64,000 nt of DNA from Paenibacillus qinlingensis (GTDB lineage: Bacteria > Bacillota > Bacilli > Paenibacillales > NBRC-103111): assembly GCF_013204845.1 (NCBI RefSeq), contig NZ_JABMKY010000021.1, forward strand, positions 62,001 through 126,000, given 5' to 3'. The notes under the pieces are model-generated. The model did no database searches. It saw only the letters and a list, made by a program, of their open reading frames with translations, and was not told the DNA's origin. The position numbers and the translations under genes are program-made. Positions 17,741-25,697 of this stretch are shown here, in pieces; positions within the stretch are counted from its first letter, which is position 1; the number at the start of each line of letters is the position of its first letter.

Positions 17741-18601
17741 ATGTCTTTATATAGCAATCATGCAGGCAATCCAAAAGTGAAAACAATACGTAACTCCATT
17801 ATTTTTATCGCCCTTCTCCTTTTTGCTCTGGCGACCATTTTCCCGATTTACTTTATGTTCATTTCTGCACTCGGAGATCCAGTAGAAGCGGGCGCGGTAA
17901 GTTATTCGATTTTTCCGACCAAAGTTTCCTTTGCATCGTTTAAGTTTTTCTTTGACTACAGTGAGTACTCTTACCGATGGTTATTGAATTCACTTATCGT
18001 GGCTGCAACGGTAACGGTTTCGAATGTGATTTTCGCCAGTATGGCAGGGTATGCCTTCTCGAAGCTTCGCTTCAAGGGAAGAGGATTCCTGTTCGGCCTG
18101 TTACTAATGTCCATGATGATTCCTTACCAAGTTACACAGGTTCCCTTGTACATTCTAGTTGTGAATGTATTTAATTTGCAAGATACGTATAGTGCCTTAA
18201 TTATGCCGGGACTAGTAACCGTATATAACATTTTCTTGGCGAAACAATTCATGAGCAGTATCCCGAACGAGATTATGGAAAGTGCCAAAATTGAAGGATG
18301 CAGCCAGTTCCAAATTTATATTCGTATCATTTTGCCACTATCCAAAACGGTTATGGCAGTTATGGCGATTCTAACCTTTATGGATAGCTGGAACACCTTT
18401 TTCTGGCCGCTTCTCGTTACGAACACGATGGAAATGCAGACGATTCAGGTTGGTCTCAAAAACTTCCGTTTTGCCAACACGACGTATATCGCGCCAATGA
18501 TGGCAGGGGCAACAATCTCAGCCTTACCAATGTTTGTTCTATTCTTTAGCCTACAAAAATACTTCTTGGAAGGCGTAACGGTAGGTGCGGTGAAGGGCTA
18601 A
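17741..18601 (+). CDS. ABC transporter permease of the salvage cluster, second subunit
   Basis: A 286-residue MalG-class permease with six helices, the motif MESAKIEGCSQFQIYIRIILPLS and the family tail FLEGVTVGAVKG. A GGGGG site stands ahead of the ATG, 16 bases after the first permease gene. Together with the preceding two genes it forms the likely importer for peptidoglycan sugars. Confidence 0.92.
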   Translation: MSLYSNHAGNPKVKTIRNSIIFIALLLFALATIFPIYFMFISALGDPVEAGAVSYSIFPTKVSFASFKFFFDYSEYSYRWLLNSLIVAATVTVSNVIFASMAGYAFSKLRFKGRGFLFGLLLMSMMIPYQVTQVPLYILVVNVFNLQDTYSALIMPGLVTVYNIFLAKQFMSSIPNEIMESAKIEGCSQFQIYIRIILPLSKTVMAVMAILTFMDSWNTFFWPLLVTNTMEMQTIQVGLKNFRFANTTYIAPMMAGATISALPMFVLFFSLQKYFLEGVTVGAVKG

Positions 18602-18629
18602 TCTCGGGTCAAAAGGAGGCAACTGCAGC

Positions 18630-19598
18630 ATGTTGGTAACATGGGATGCTTCCTATCGGCACGCCGTCATCGCATTATGGAATGAAGCCGCGGTGAAGGA
18701 TGGCTATAAGGAGCTTACAGAACAAAGCTTTGATGGGATCTTTGCGGAAAATCGTTACTTTGATAAGGACAGTACGTTTCTTCTTCTAGCCAAAGATAAG
18801 GTCGTCGGTTATGCCTGTGGGTGTACAGGGGATGATCTTCCGCTTGGCGATGTGGCTGGATATATCACGTGTATCGTGTTAGCAAGCGGTTATGACACTG
18901 AGGACAATTATTTAATGCTATTAACTGCTTTGGAAGATCGTTTTAAACATTTGGGTAAAAAGCAAGCCGACATTCTCTTTTTCAATCCGATGTTATTGCC
19001 ATGGTATATCCCAGATACTCCTCAGCATGAGCATAATAATGCCCCGGGTGTACCGGTAGATAGTATGTTATATACATTTTTGCTTGGTGCAGGCTATGTC
19101 GAACGTGCGAAGCAATGCGCCATGTATCTCCATTTGTCAGCGTTTACGATGCCAGAGGAATACAGCGTGAAAGAAACCAAAGCGAGCGCCCAAGGGTACA
19201 CAATCGAACTGTTTGACCCGGGTAAGCACGTTGGTGTGGCAGACATGCTGGAGGGCTTTGGGAATCCGTTATGGCAAAAGGAGATCAGCGGATCCACGGA
19301 AAATGGCGTGCCTGTTGTCATCGCTGCTTATCAAGGCAAGACCATTGGCTTCGCAGGACCCGTCATTCGTCAAGCGAATGGGCGAGGATATTTTGCCGGT
19401 ATCGGTGTGCTTCCTGAGCACGAGGGTCATGGTTTAGGCAGTCTCTTATTTTACAAGCTATGTGAAGCGTTTCAAGAAATAGGGACCGAATACATGTCGT
19501 TATTTACAGGCATATCGAATCCAGCGATCCGGATTTATGAACGAGCAGGTTTTCAAACTGTGAAACTATTTGCTGTCATGAGAAGGGAGTTTGCATAA
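18630..19598 (+). CDS. Tandem GNAT N-acetyltransferase
   Basis: A 322-residue protein with two GNAT-like halves. The C-terminal half has a clear acetyl-CoA loop (GVLPEHEGHGLGSLLF) and the NPAIRIYERAGF ending; the N-terminal half is weaker (CIVLASGYDTEDNYLM). AAAGGAGG precedes the ATG. Its stop codon overlaps the start of the PIG-L deacetylase gene, so the two are translated together. An acetyltransferase coupled to a deacetylase inside a MurNAc salvage cluster suggests re-acetylation of de-N-acetylated wall sugars, but the substrate is inferred only. Confidence 0.85.
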   Translation: MLVTWDASYRHAVIALWNEAAVKDGYKELTEQSFDGIFAENRYFDKDSTFLLLAKDKVVGYACGCTGDDLPLGDVAGYITCIVLASGYDTEDNYLMLLTALEDRFKHLGKKQADILFFNPMLLPWYIPDTPQHEHNNAPGVPVDSMLYTFLLGAGYVERAKQCAMYLHLSAFTMPEEYSVKETKASAQGYTIELFDPGKHVGVADMLEGFGNPLWQKEISGSTENGVPVVIAAYQGKTIGFAGPVIRQANGRGYFAGIGVLPEHEGHGLGSLLFYKLCEAFQEIGTEYMSLFTGISNPAIRIYERAGFQTVKLFAVMRREFA

Positions 19599-20302
19599 TG
19601 AGCGAGCCAAAATTGACCATTCTAGCTATCGGAGGTCACGTCGGAGATGCTGAATTAACAGCAGGCGGTGTATTAGCCCATCATTCTCTGAAAGGTGATC
19701 GAATTGTTACTTTAGCGTTAACTGCTGGGGAACGTGGCGTTCCTGCTGGGCAAGACATGAAGGAATATCGTGCACAAAAAGTGAATGAGGCTAAAACGTT
19801 TGCTGAGATGTTAGGCGGCGATTCCATCGTTTTTGACATTCCGGACGGTGAACTGCAAGATAACGAAGAAATGCGCTATCGGGTATGCGATGTAATTCGC
19901 GACGTGAAGCCGAACGTGATCATTACGCATTTTAAAAATAGCATGCATAAGGATCATATGACGACTCACCGTATTGTGAATGATGCGCGCTTTTTCGCTG
20001 GGCTAGCCTCGTTTGAGAGAGAGAAGCCAGCTCACTTTGCAGCAAAATTGTATTACGCTGAGAACTGGGAGGATGCCGTTGACTACGTTCCTTACGTTTA
20101 TGTCGATTTCCCTAAAGAGGCGTTTGATCTGTGGGTGAAGGCGGTTTCGACTCATTGGTTCGTGACAGGCAGTAAATCGTTCCAATACTTGGAGTACTAC
20201 AAGCATCTGATGCGCGTACGCGGTCTTGAAGCGAGAAAAGAATATGCGCAGACGTTCATGGTTCCTGAAGAAACAATGCGGATTCGTCAATCGGAATTAT
20301 AA
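19598..20302 (+). CDS. PIG-L family N-deacetylase
   Basis: A 234-residue zinc-dependent deacetylase of the LmbE/PIG-L family. The N-terminal metal site is GGHVGDAELTAGG, which departs from the usual PHPDDxE by having His-Val-Gly-Asp-Ala-Glu, and the second site is HFKNSMHKDHMTTHRIV. Family members remove acetyl groups from GlcNAc-type sugars. It overlaps the GNAT gene upstream by one base (TAATG). Together they could interconvert acetylated and free amino sugars. Substrate unknown. Confidence 0.85.
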   Translation: MSEPKLTILAIGGHVGDAELTAGGVLAHHSLKGDRIVTLALTAGERGVPAGQDMKEYRAQKVNEAKTFAEMLGGDSIVFDIPDGELQDNEEMRYRVCDVIRDVKPNVIITHFKNSMHKDHMTTHRIVNDARFFAGLASFEREKPAHFAAKLYYAENWEDAVDYVPYVYVDFPKEAFDLWVKAVSTHWFVTGSKSFQYLEYYKHLMRVRGLEARKEYAQTFMVPEETMRIRQSEL

Positions 20303-20346
20303 AACTATTAAAATGAAATCATAAAAACTAAATCATAAAAAATACC

Positions 20347-20386
20347 AAATGACTGTAACGAGGCTTAAGCTTGTTGCAGTCATTTT
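20347..20386 (+). terminator. Long stem-loop between deacetylase and namZ
   Basis: AAATGACTGTAAC pairs with GTTGCAGTCATTT (13 bp with one wobble) around an internal GGCTTAAGC. Only four T residues follow, so it may act as an attenuator dividing the cluster into two expression blocks. Confidence 0.6.
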
Positions 20387-20415
20387 AAAATCAAGGCAAG
20401 GTTGGGGAGGCAGCA

Positions 20416-21555
20416 ATGATCTTAAACGGTATCGATTGTATAGATAAATATGCTCACTTGTTCGTAGGTAAACGGGTTGGGCTAATTACAGCACCTACGG
20501 GATTAAACAAGGATTTTGTATCGACGATACAAATCTTTCATGAGAAGTTCAACCTAGTGGCCTTGTTCTCTCCAGAGCACGGGGTTCGTGGTGATCTAGC
20601 AGCTGGTGCGCTGGTCGACACGTATGTGGATCCGCTGACGGGGGTTCCCGTCTATAGCTTGTACCGGAAAGATTCCAAACGTCTGACTCAGGAAATGCTG
20701 GATGAGGTCGACATCATTGTCTACGATATCCAAGATGTAGGAACTCGTTATTATACATTCATATATACGATGCTTTATGCTTTAGAAGATTGTGCGCAAG
20801 CGGGCAAAGAATTTGTCGTTCTGGACCGCATCAATCCGCTGGATGGCGTAACTGTAGAAGGTAATGTGCTTAAAAGCGGCTTCGAATCCTTTGTGGGCAA
20901 CTACCCGCTTAGTGTTCGATATGGACTTACGCCAGGAGAGGTCGCTATGATGGCGAACGATGAAAGGCAATTGAACTGCAAGCTGCATGTCGTGCGCTGT
21001 GAAGGTTGGGAACGAAATATGCTGTTCTCGGACACGGGACGTCCATGGATTATGCCTTCGATCGGCATACCTCGTTTTGAGACGGTCGTGCTCTATCCCG
21101 GCACTTGTATAATTGAAGGAACGAATCTATCGGAAGGCAGAGGAACGACAGCCCCGTTTGAGATCATAGGTGCTCCGTTCATTGATGCATACCAGTTAGC
21201 GGATGAAATGAATGCGAAGAAATTGCCAGGCGTTGTATTCCGTCCCGTTTATTTCAAGCCGTCATTTTCCAAATTCCAGGGAGAACATTGCGCAGGCGTG
21301 CAAATTCACGTGCTCGACAACCGTGCGGTTCGCCCCATCGATATCGGCGTTACGTTGATGTACACGATTCAGAAAAATTATGAGCAATTTTCATTTTTAC
21401 CCCCTTTTAGAGAGGGCTCAAGGCCATTCATCGATTTGCTTGGCGGCGGCAGCCACTACCGAGAAACAGGGGTCGATGTTCCGGTTATGCTGGAACAATT
21501 CCGTGAGGAGAGCCGTGAATTTGCTCGGAGAAAACAACCCTATCATTTGTATTAG
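20416..21555 (+). CDS. namZ: Exo-beta-N-acetylmuramidase (DUF1343)
   Basis: A 379-residue member of the DUF1343/YbbC family, whose characterised member NamZ releases MurNAc from the non-reducing end of peptidoglycan fragments. Family hallmarks are GKRVGLITAPTG, ALFSPEHGVRGD, DIIVYDIQDVGTRYYTFIYT and LSEGRGTTAPFEIIGAP. The start is clear (GGGGAGG ahead of ATG) and the N-terminus has no hydrophobic signal, unlike the secreted Bacillus protein, so this enzyme is probably cytoplasmic. Neighbours NagZ and AmiE-like also lack signals. Confidence 0.93.
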   Translation: MILNGIDCIDKYAHLFVGKRVGLITAPTGLNKDFVSTIQIFHEKFNLVALFSPEHGVRGDLAAGALVDTYVDPLTGVPVYSLYRKDSKRLTQEMLDEVDIIVYDIQDVGTRYYTFIYTMLYALEDCAQAGKEFVVLDRINPLDGVTVEGNVLKSGFESFVGNYPLSVRYGLTPGEVAMMANDERQLNCKLHVVRCEGWERNMLFSDTGRPWIMPSIGIPRFETVVLYPGTCIIEGTNLSEGRGTTAPFEIIGAPFIDAYQLADEMNAKKLPGVVFRPVYFKPSFSKFQGEHCAGVQIHVLDNRAVRPIDIGVTLMYTIQKNYEQFSFLPPFREGSRPFIDLLGGGSHYRETGVDVPVMLEQFREESREFARRKQPYHLY

Positions 21556-21580
21556 AAGCATCAGGAGGTGACGTTCATAT

Positions 21581-22495
21581 ATGAAGAAATATGCAGTGGG
21601 ACTCGATGGTGGAGGTACCAAGACCGCAGTAACCATCGTCGATGAGAGCGGTCAGGAGATTCACACGTTTACATCGGGGGCCATTAATTATAATGGTCAG
21701 GATGAGGCGAGCGTTGGGGCTAGTCTAGCGGAGATTTTTCGGACAATCGATCGTGTATGCGATGGACTTCATCATTGCGCGCAAGTGTGCATCGGGGCGG
21801 CTGGCGTGAGCAATCCAACGGTCACGACCCGTTTGGAATCTAGTGTTCGGGCTTGTGGCTATGAGGGACCTTTGTTCATAACAGGCGATCAAGATACTGC
21901 GCTTTGCGGCGCGCATAACAGGGAACTTGGGATCATCCTGATCGCAGGGACGGGTTCAATTTGTTATGGCAAAAATGAAGAGGGTGACACCCATCGTGCT
22001 GGCGGTTATGGCTATCTCATTGACGATGAGGGCAGTGGCTACAGTATAGGACGAGATCTGCTTTCTATCGTTGTACGAGCTCATGATGGCCGGGTGCCTG
22101 CGACGGTTATTACAGGAATGGTCTTTGAACAATTAGGCATGACCTCGATTGGGCAAATCATCCTGTTTGTCTATGACAAACAGACCAATAAGAAGGATAT
22201 AGCAGCGCTTGCGCCTATTCTATCCAAAGCATGTGAGCTTGGGGATGAAGCGGCACTCGCTATCGCCGACAAAAGTGCTCATTCGTTGCTCGAGCTGGTT
22301 GTACCTGTTGCGGAAAAGCTTTCGATGCAGGAAGGTGTTCTTGCGATGGCTGGGAGTGCACTGCTTAAGAATAGCTTTATTCAAACAGCTTTTATGAATG
22401 GGCTCAAAGAACGTTATCCAGCTATGACCTGTATAACGCCGAAGAGAGATGCCGCTAGCGGTGCTGCGCTGATGGCGCTGAACCGTTTGCAGTGA
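21581..22495 (+). CDS. murK: MurK-like N-acetylhexosamine kinase (BadF/BadG family)
   Basis: A 304-residue ASKHA kinase of the BadF/BadG/BcrA ATPase type. The phosphate loops are GLDGGGTKTAV and ILIAGTGSICYG, with GYGYLIDDEGSGYSIGRDLL after them. Clostridial MurK of this family phosphorylates both GlcNAc and MurNAc at O6. Because the import system here is an ABC transporter, which does not phosphorylate its cargo, such a kinase is required between import and MurQ. AGGAGGTGA precedes the ATG. The MurNAc role rests on context. Confidence 0.85.
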   Translation: MKKYAVGLDGGGTKTAVTIVDESGQEIHTFTSGAINYNGQDEASVGASLAEIFRTIDRVCDGLHHCAQVCIGAAGVSNPTVTTRLESSVRACGYEGPLFITGDQDTALCGAHNRELGIILIAGTGSICYGKNEEGDTHRAGGYGYLIDDEGSGYSIGRDLLSIVVRAHDGRVPATVITGMVFEQLGMTSIGQIILFVYDKQTNKKDIAALAPILSKACELGDEAALAIADKSAHSLLELVVPVAEKLSMQEGVLAMAGSALLKNSFIQTAFMNGLKERYPAMTCITPKRDAASGAALMALNRLQ

Positions 22496-22521
22496 TTATG
22501 TGATGAGGGATGGTAGTAAAC

Positions 22522-24144
22522 ATGAGAGAAATGAATGAAATGTCGCTGCAGGAGAAAATCGGGCAGATGATTCTTTGCGGATTTGAAGGCACGGAACCGT
22601 CCCAATCGCTGGAAACGCTAATTGCGGAACAGCGCATCGGCGGTGTTATCTATTTTGCACGGAATGTACAGAATACGAAGCAGATTGCTGAGTTATCCGG
22701 CAGCTTACAGGCGATTGCAGAGCGTAATGGCACGTTGCCGCTCTGGATTTCCATCGATCAAGAGGGAGGCATGGTTGCTCGGATTACCGAAGGGGTTGCC
22801 CTTATGCCGGGATCTATGGCGTTGGCTGCTGGGGATGCAGGTCCAGAAGGCGCGTATGAAGCAGCGTTTATCTCGGGTAAAGAGCTGCGTTCGCTTGGTA
22901 TCAATCTGAATTTTGCACCGGATCTGGACGTGAACAACAATCCGGATAACCCGGTTATTGGTGTGCGCTCATTCGGTGAATCACCCGAGAAAGTCGCTCA
23001 GTATGGCCGAGAGGCTGTGCGGGGCTTTCAAGAAGCGAATGTTGTGGCAACCGCTAAGCACTTCCCTGGACATGGGGACACGAATACCGATTCCCATCTG
23101 GATTTGCCGACGATCACACATGATGAAGAGCGGATCCGCGCGGTGGAGCTTGTACCTTTTGTAGAGGCGATTGAGGGTGGAGTCGATGCGATTATGTCCT
23201 CGCATATTTATTTCCCGGCATTAGAATCTAAGAAGCTGCCGGTTACACTGTCGAAAACGGTGCTTACTGGATTGCTTCGTGAGGAGCTTGGTTATGACGG
23301 GGTCATCATGACCGATTGCATGGAGATGAATGCCATTTCTGAGCATTACGGTACGGTTGCCGCTGCCGTTATGGCGGTTGAAGCAGGGGCTGATCTTGTG
23401 TTAATCAGCCACCGTCGTGATCTGCAGGTCGGCGCTATAGAGGCAATCGCGCAAGCAGTGCGCGAAGGGCGAATTACCGAAGCGCATATCGACGCTTCGG
23501 TGCAGCGATTGCTCGCGCTGAAAGCGCGCCGCGGGGTTATTGCGGAGCAGCCTCGTGCGACGGCTGCGCAAGAGGTAGGGACCGCGGCGCATTGTGCGGT
23601 TGCTGCGCGCCTCAGCGAAGCAAGCATCACGCTCGTCAAGGACGAGCAGCAGCTCTTGCCGCTGCCGCGCGTACGGACGCTGGCGATCACTGTGGCCGCG
23701 GCCGTTTCGTCGGGCGTCGACGAAGCGTACGCGGGCGTCGCAAGCTTGGGAGCTGCGCTGGCCGAGCACGGCTTGGACGTGATCGACCGCGTGCTCCCGC
23801 TTGCGGAGGTGAACGAGCGCAGCGCGGCGGTGCTTGCGGAAGCGGCGGCTGCGGAGCAGATCGTCATCGGGACGTACAACGCCCGATTCCATCCTGCGCA
23901 GGTCGCGCTGGTGCGCGAACTGCAAGCGCTCGGTAAGCCGCTGGTCGTTGTCGCGCTGCGCGTACCGTACGACCTGCTGGAGTTCCCGGACGTAGCGACG
24001 TTTGTCGCGTCCTACGAAAGCCGACCGCTAGCGCTGCATAGTACCGCGCGTGCCCTGCTTGGATTGGTGACACCGCAAGGGCGTTTGCCGGTGTCGCTAG
24101 GCACTGAGTATCCAGCAGGCTGGAGATGGGTAGAAGGGAAATAA
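22522..24144 (+). CDS. nagZ: Beta-N-acetylglucosaminidase, glycoside hydrolase family 3
   Basis: A two-domain NagZ of about 540 residues. The barrel domain has the family 3 motif KHFPGHGDTNTDSHLDLP with the catalytic His, and the nucleophile Asp in GVIMTDCMEMNA. The C-terminal alpha/beta domain follows (from about 340). It would cleave GlcNAc from GlcNAc-MurNAc fragments. No signal peptide is seen, pointing to cytoplasmic action. I prefer ATG 22522 over ATG 22510. The segment 23450-24020 is strikingly richer in G and C than the first half and its neighbours. Confidence 0.93.
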   Translation: MREMNEMSLQEKIGQMILCGFEGTEPSQSLETLIAEQRIGGVIYFARNVQNTKQIAELSGSLQAIAERNGTLPLWISIDQEGGMVARITEGVALMPGSMALAAGDAGPEGAYEAAFISGKELRSLGINLNFAPDLDVNNNPDNPVIGVRSFGESPEKVAQYGREAVRGFQEANVVATAKHFPGHGDTNTDSHLDLPTITHDEERIRAVELVPFVEAIEGGVDAIMSSHIYFPALESKKLPVTLSKTVLTGLLREELGYDGVIMTDCMEMNAISEHYGTVAAAVMAVEAGADLVLISHRRDLQVGAIEAIAQAVREGRITEAHIDASVQRLLALKARRGVIAEQPRATAAQEVGTAAHCAVAARLSEASITLVKDEQQLLPLPRVRTLAITVAAAVSSGVDEAYAGVASLGAALAEHGLDVIDRVLPLAEVNERSAAVLAEAAAAEQIVIGTYNARFHPAQVALVRELQALGKPLVVVALRVPYDLLEFPDVATFVASYESRPLALHSTARALLGLVTPQGRLPVSLGTEYPAGWRWVEGK

Positions 24145-24559
24145 TGGAATGGGAAAGTCGATTTTTCGCAGAGAAGCTGCTGCGTTTAGTCCGATTTCTC
24201 CGACTTAAATTGAGGATTACGACTGTAGTAAGAGCATTAGTCCGATTTTGCCGAACTACTTAACTGTTTATCTTGTGCGAGACTTGTAATTGTCGATTTA
24301 GTTAGGCTATTTAGGACTAATTGAGAGTTAAGGGGGAGCGTCAATAGATTAATTCGGTAATTTCGGACTATTCGACTAGTGGAGATTTGTAAGTCGATAT
24401 TATCGACTTGCGGGAGCGCAGGATGGACTTTTGGAGTCTGTAAGTCGAATATTTCGACTATTTCCTCCTGCTGGGGTGATTTTTAGAGCGAGATAGTCGA
24501 TATTATGGACTTACTCACCCACTGGTCCAAAGCAATAAAAGCGAGAGGAGCACTCCGGT
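24145..24559. repeat. Gene-free block of AGTCGAT-type palindromes, family B
   Basis: No gene is visible. The region carries repeated self-complementary units: a perfect palindrome AAGTCGATA-T-TATCGACTT (24391-24409), AGTCGAA-TAT-TTCGACT (24433-24449), and degenerate copies near 24188-24204, 24228-24250, 24290-24300 and 24495-24512. They could form small hairpins in RNA or bind a dimeric protein. There is no T tract typical of a terminator. Confidence 0.7.
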
Positions 24560-25630
24560 ATGTCCAATTGGGATATTGCTAAGATAAGCAACTTCATCGA
24601 ACAAGAAATTGCCGCAGGACATCTCCCTGGTGCGGTCCTTTATATCGCTCATAGAGGAAAGGAAATAGTAAAGCAAGCCTATGGGAGCCGAGTTATTTAT
24701 CCGGAAGCTGCTCCGATGAGTGTAGACACGGTCTTTGATTTGGCTTCCCTGACCAAAGTGGTGGCAACGTTGCCAGTGGTACTTCAATTGATGGATCAAG
24801 GGAAACTTACGTTGGCTGATCCGATTGGGAATTTTTTGCCGCATTTTCGCTGCGATCAGGAAGAGCCCATTAGAATCGTACATCTGCTAACCCATTCTTC
24901 CGGGCTTAAGGCAGATATCTCGGGCATAAGAGGGTTGATGCATCTATCTCGAGATGAGCTGGTGGACCTGATCTTAAACGAACGGCCGCTTCATCCTCCA
25001 GGTACAAAAGTTGTGTATAGCGACATTGGCATGATTTTGCTTTATCTGATCATTGAATCTGTGACCGGTGAAGCATTCGACACCTATCTCAAACGGGAAA
25101 TATTTGAACCGATGGAGATGATGGAAACGGGGTTTAGTCCTACCTTTGCGGCAACGCGTTATGCGGCTACCGAGTTTTCGGAACATCGTCAAGCGTACAA
25201 GGCAGGCATTGTTCACGATGAAAAAGCGGAACTCATGCATGGAGTAAGCAGTCATGCGGGGCTATTCTCGACGGTTCACGATGTAGCGAATTATGCTGAA
25301 ATGATACGCCAGAAAGGCGTTTTTAAGGGCCGACGAATTATTTCCAGAGCAGCTATAGAGCTGTCATCCCGAAACTTCACGCCGTATGATCAAGAATTTC
25401 GAGGGTTAGGTTGGTTGCTGAAAAATCCGAGCAGCTTCCAGTTTAGCGGCGATTATGCATCCGAGCAATCATTCGGGCACACAGGCTTTACAGGCACGAG
25501 CCTGTTGTTCGAACCTGAGCAAGATCTACAGGTCATTTTACTTACTAACCGGGTTCATTTTGGGCGAACGGAACATATTTTGCAGATTCGGCCAAGGTTA
25601 CACAATCTCATACTTTCTCAATCCCAATAG
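24560..25630 (+). CDS. amiE: Beta-lactamase-fold serine hydrolase, AmiE-like N-acetylmuramyl-L-alanine amidase
   Basis: A 356-residue class C beta-lactamase/PBP4-fold hydrolase. The catalytic SxxK is in DLASLTKVVATLP, the YxN-type triad is YSDIGM, and the C-terminal HTG-type motif is FGHTGFTG. In Bacillus subtilis the homologue next to nagZ, namZ and murQ is AmiE, which removes the stem peptide from MurNAc; context supports that here. A GAGAGGAG site precedes the ATG. There is no signal peptide. An esterase role cannot be excluded, so the name is moderately certain. Confidence 0.8.
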   Translation: MSNWDIAKISNFIEQEIAAGHLPGAVLYIAHRGKEIVKQAYGSRVIYPEAAPMSVDTVFDLASLTKVVATLPVVLQLMDQGKLTLADPIGNFLPHFRCDQEEPIRIVHLLTHSSGLKADISGIRGLMHLSRDELVDLILNERPLHPPGTKVVYSDIGMILLYLIIESVTGEAFDTYLKREIFEPMEMMETGFSPTFAATRYAATEFSEHRQAYKAGIVHDEKAELMHGVSSHAGLFSTVHDVANYAEMIRQKGVFKGRRIISRAAIELSSRNFTPYDQEFRGLGWLLKNPSSFQFSGDYASEQSFGHTGFTGTSLLFEPEQDLQVILLTNRVHFGRTEHILQIRPRLHNLILSQSQ

Positions 25631-25647
25631 CTGTGTTGAAAAAAATA

Positions 25648-25669
25648 GAGCCTCCCGTTTGGGAGGCTC
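25648..25669. terminator. Bidirectional terminator between amiE-like and SLH genes
   Basis: A perfect nine-bp stem (GAGCCTCCC / GGGAGGCTC) with a GTTT loop. On the minus strand it is followed by TATTTTTTT, ideal for ending the SLH gene; on the plus strand only a short T-rich run follows. Confidence 0.85.
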
Positions 25670-25697
25670 CTTTCAGAACCGCTGATGAGGCGGGTTC

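Noticed and set aside
23346-23879. 177-residue minus-strand frame inside nagZ
   Set aside because: It lies in the GC-rich half of nagZ where few stop codons occur by chance; composition is Ala/Ser/Arg-rich and the plus-strand frame has clear GH3 motifs.
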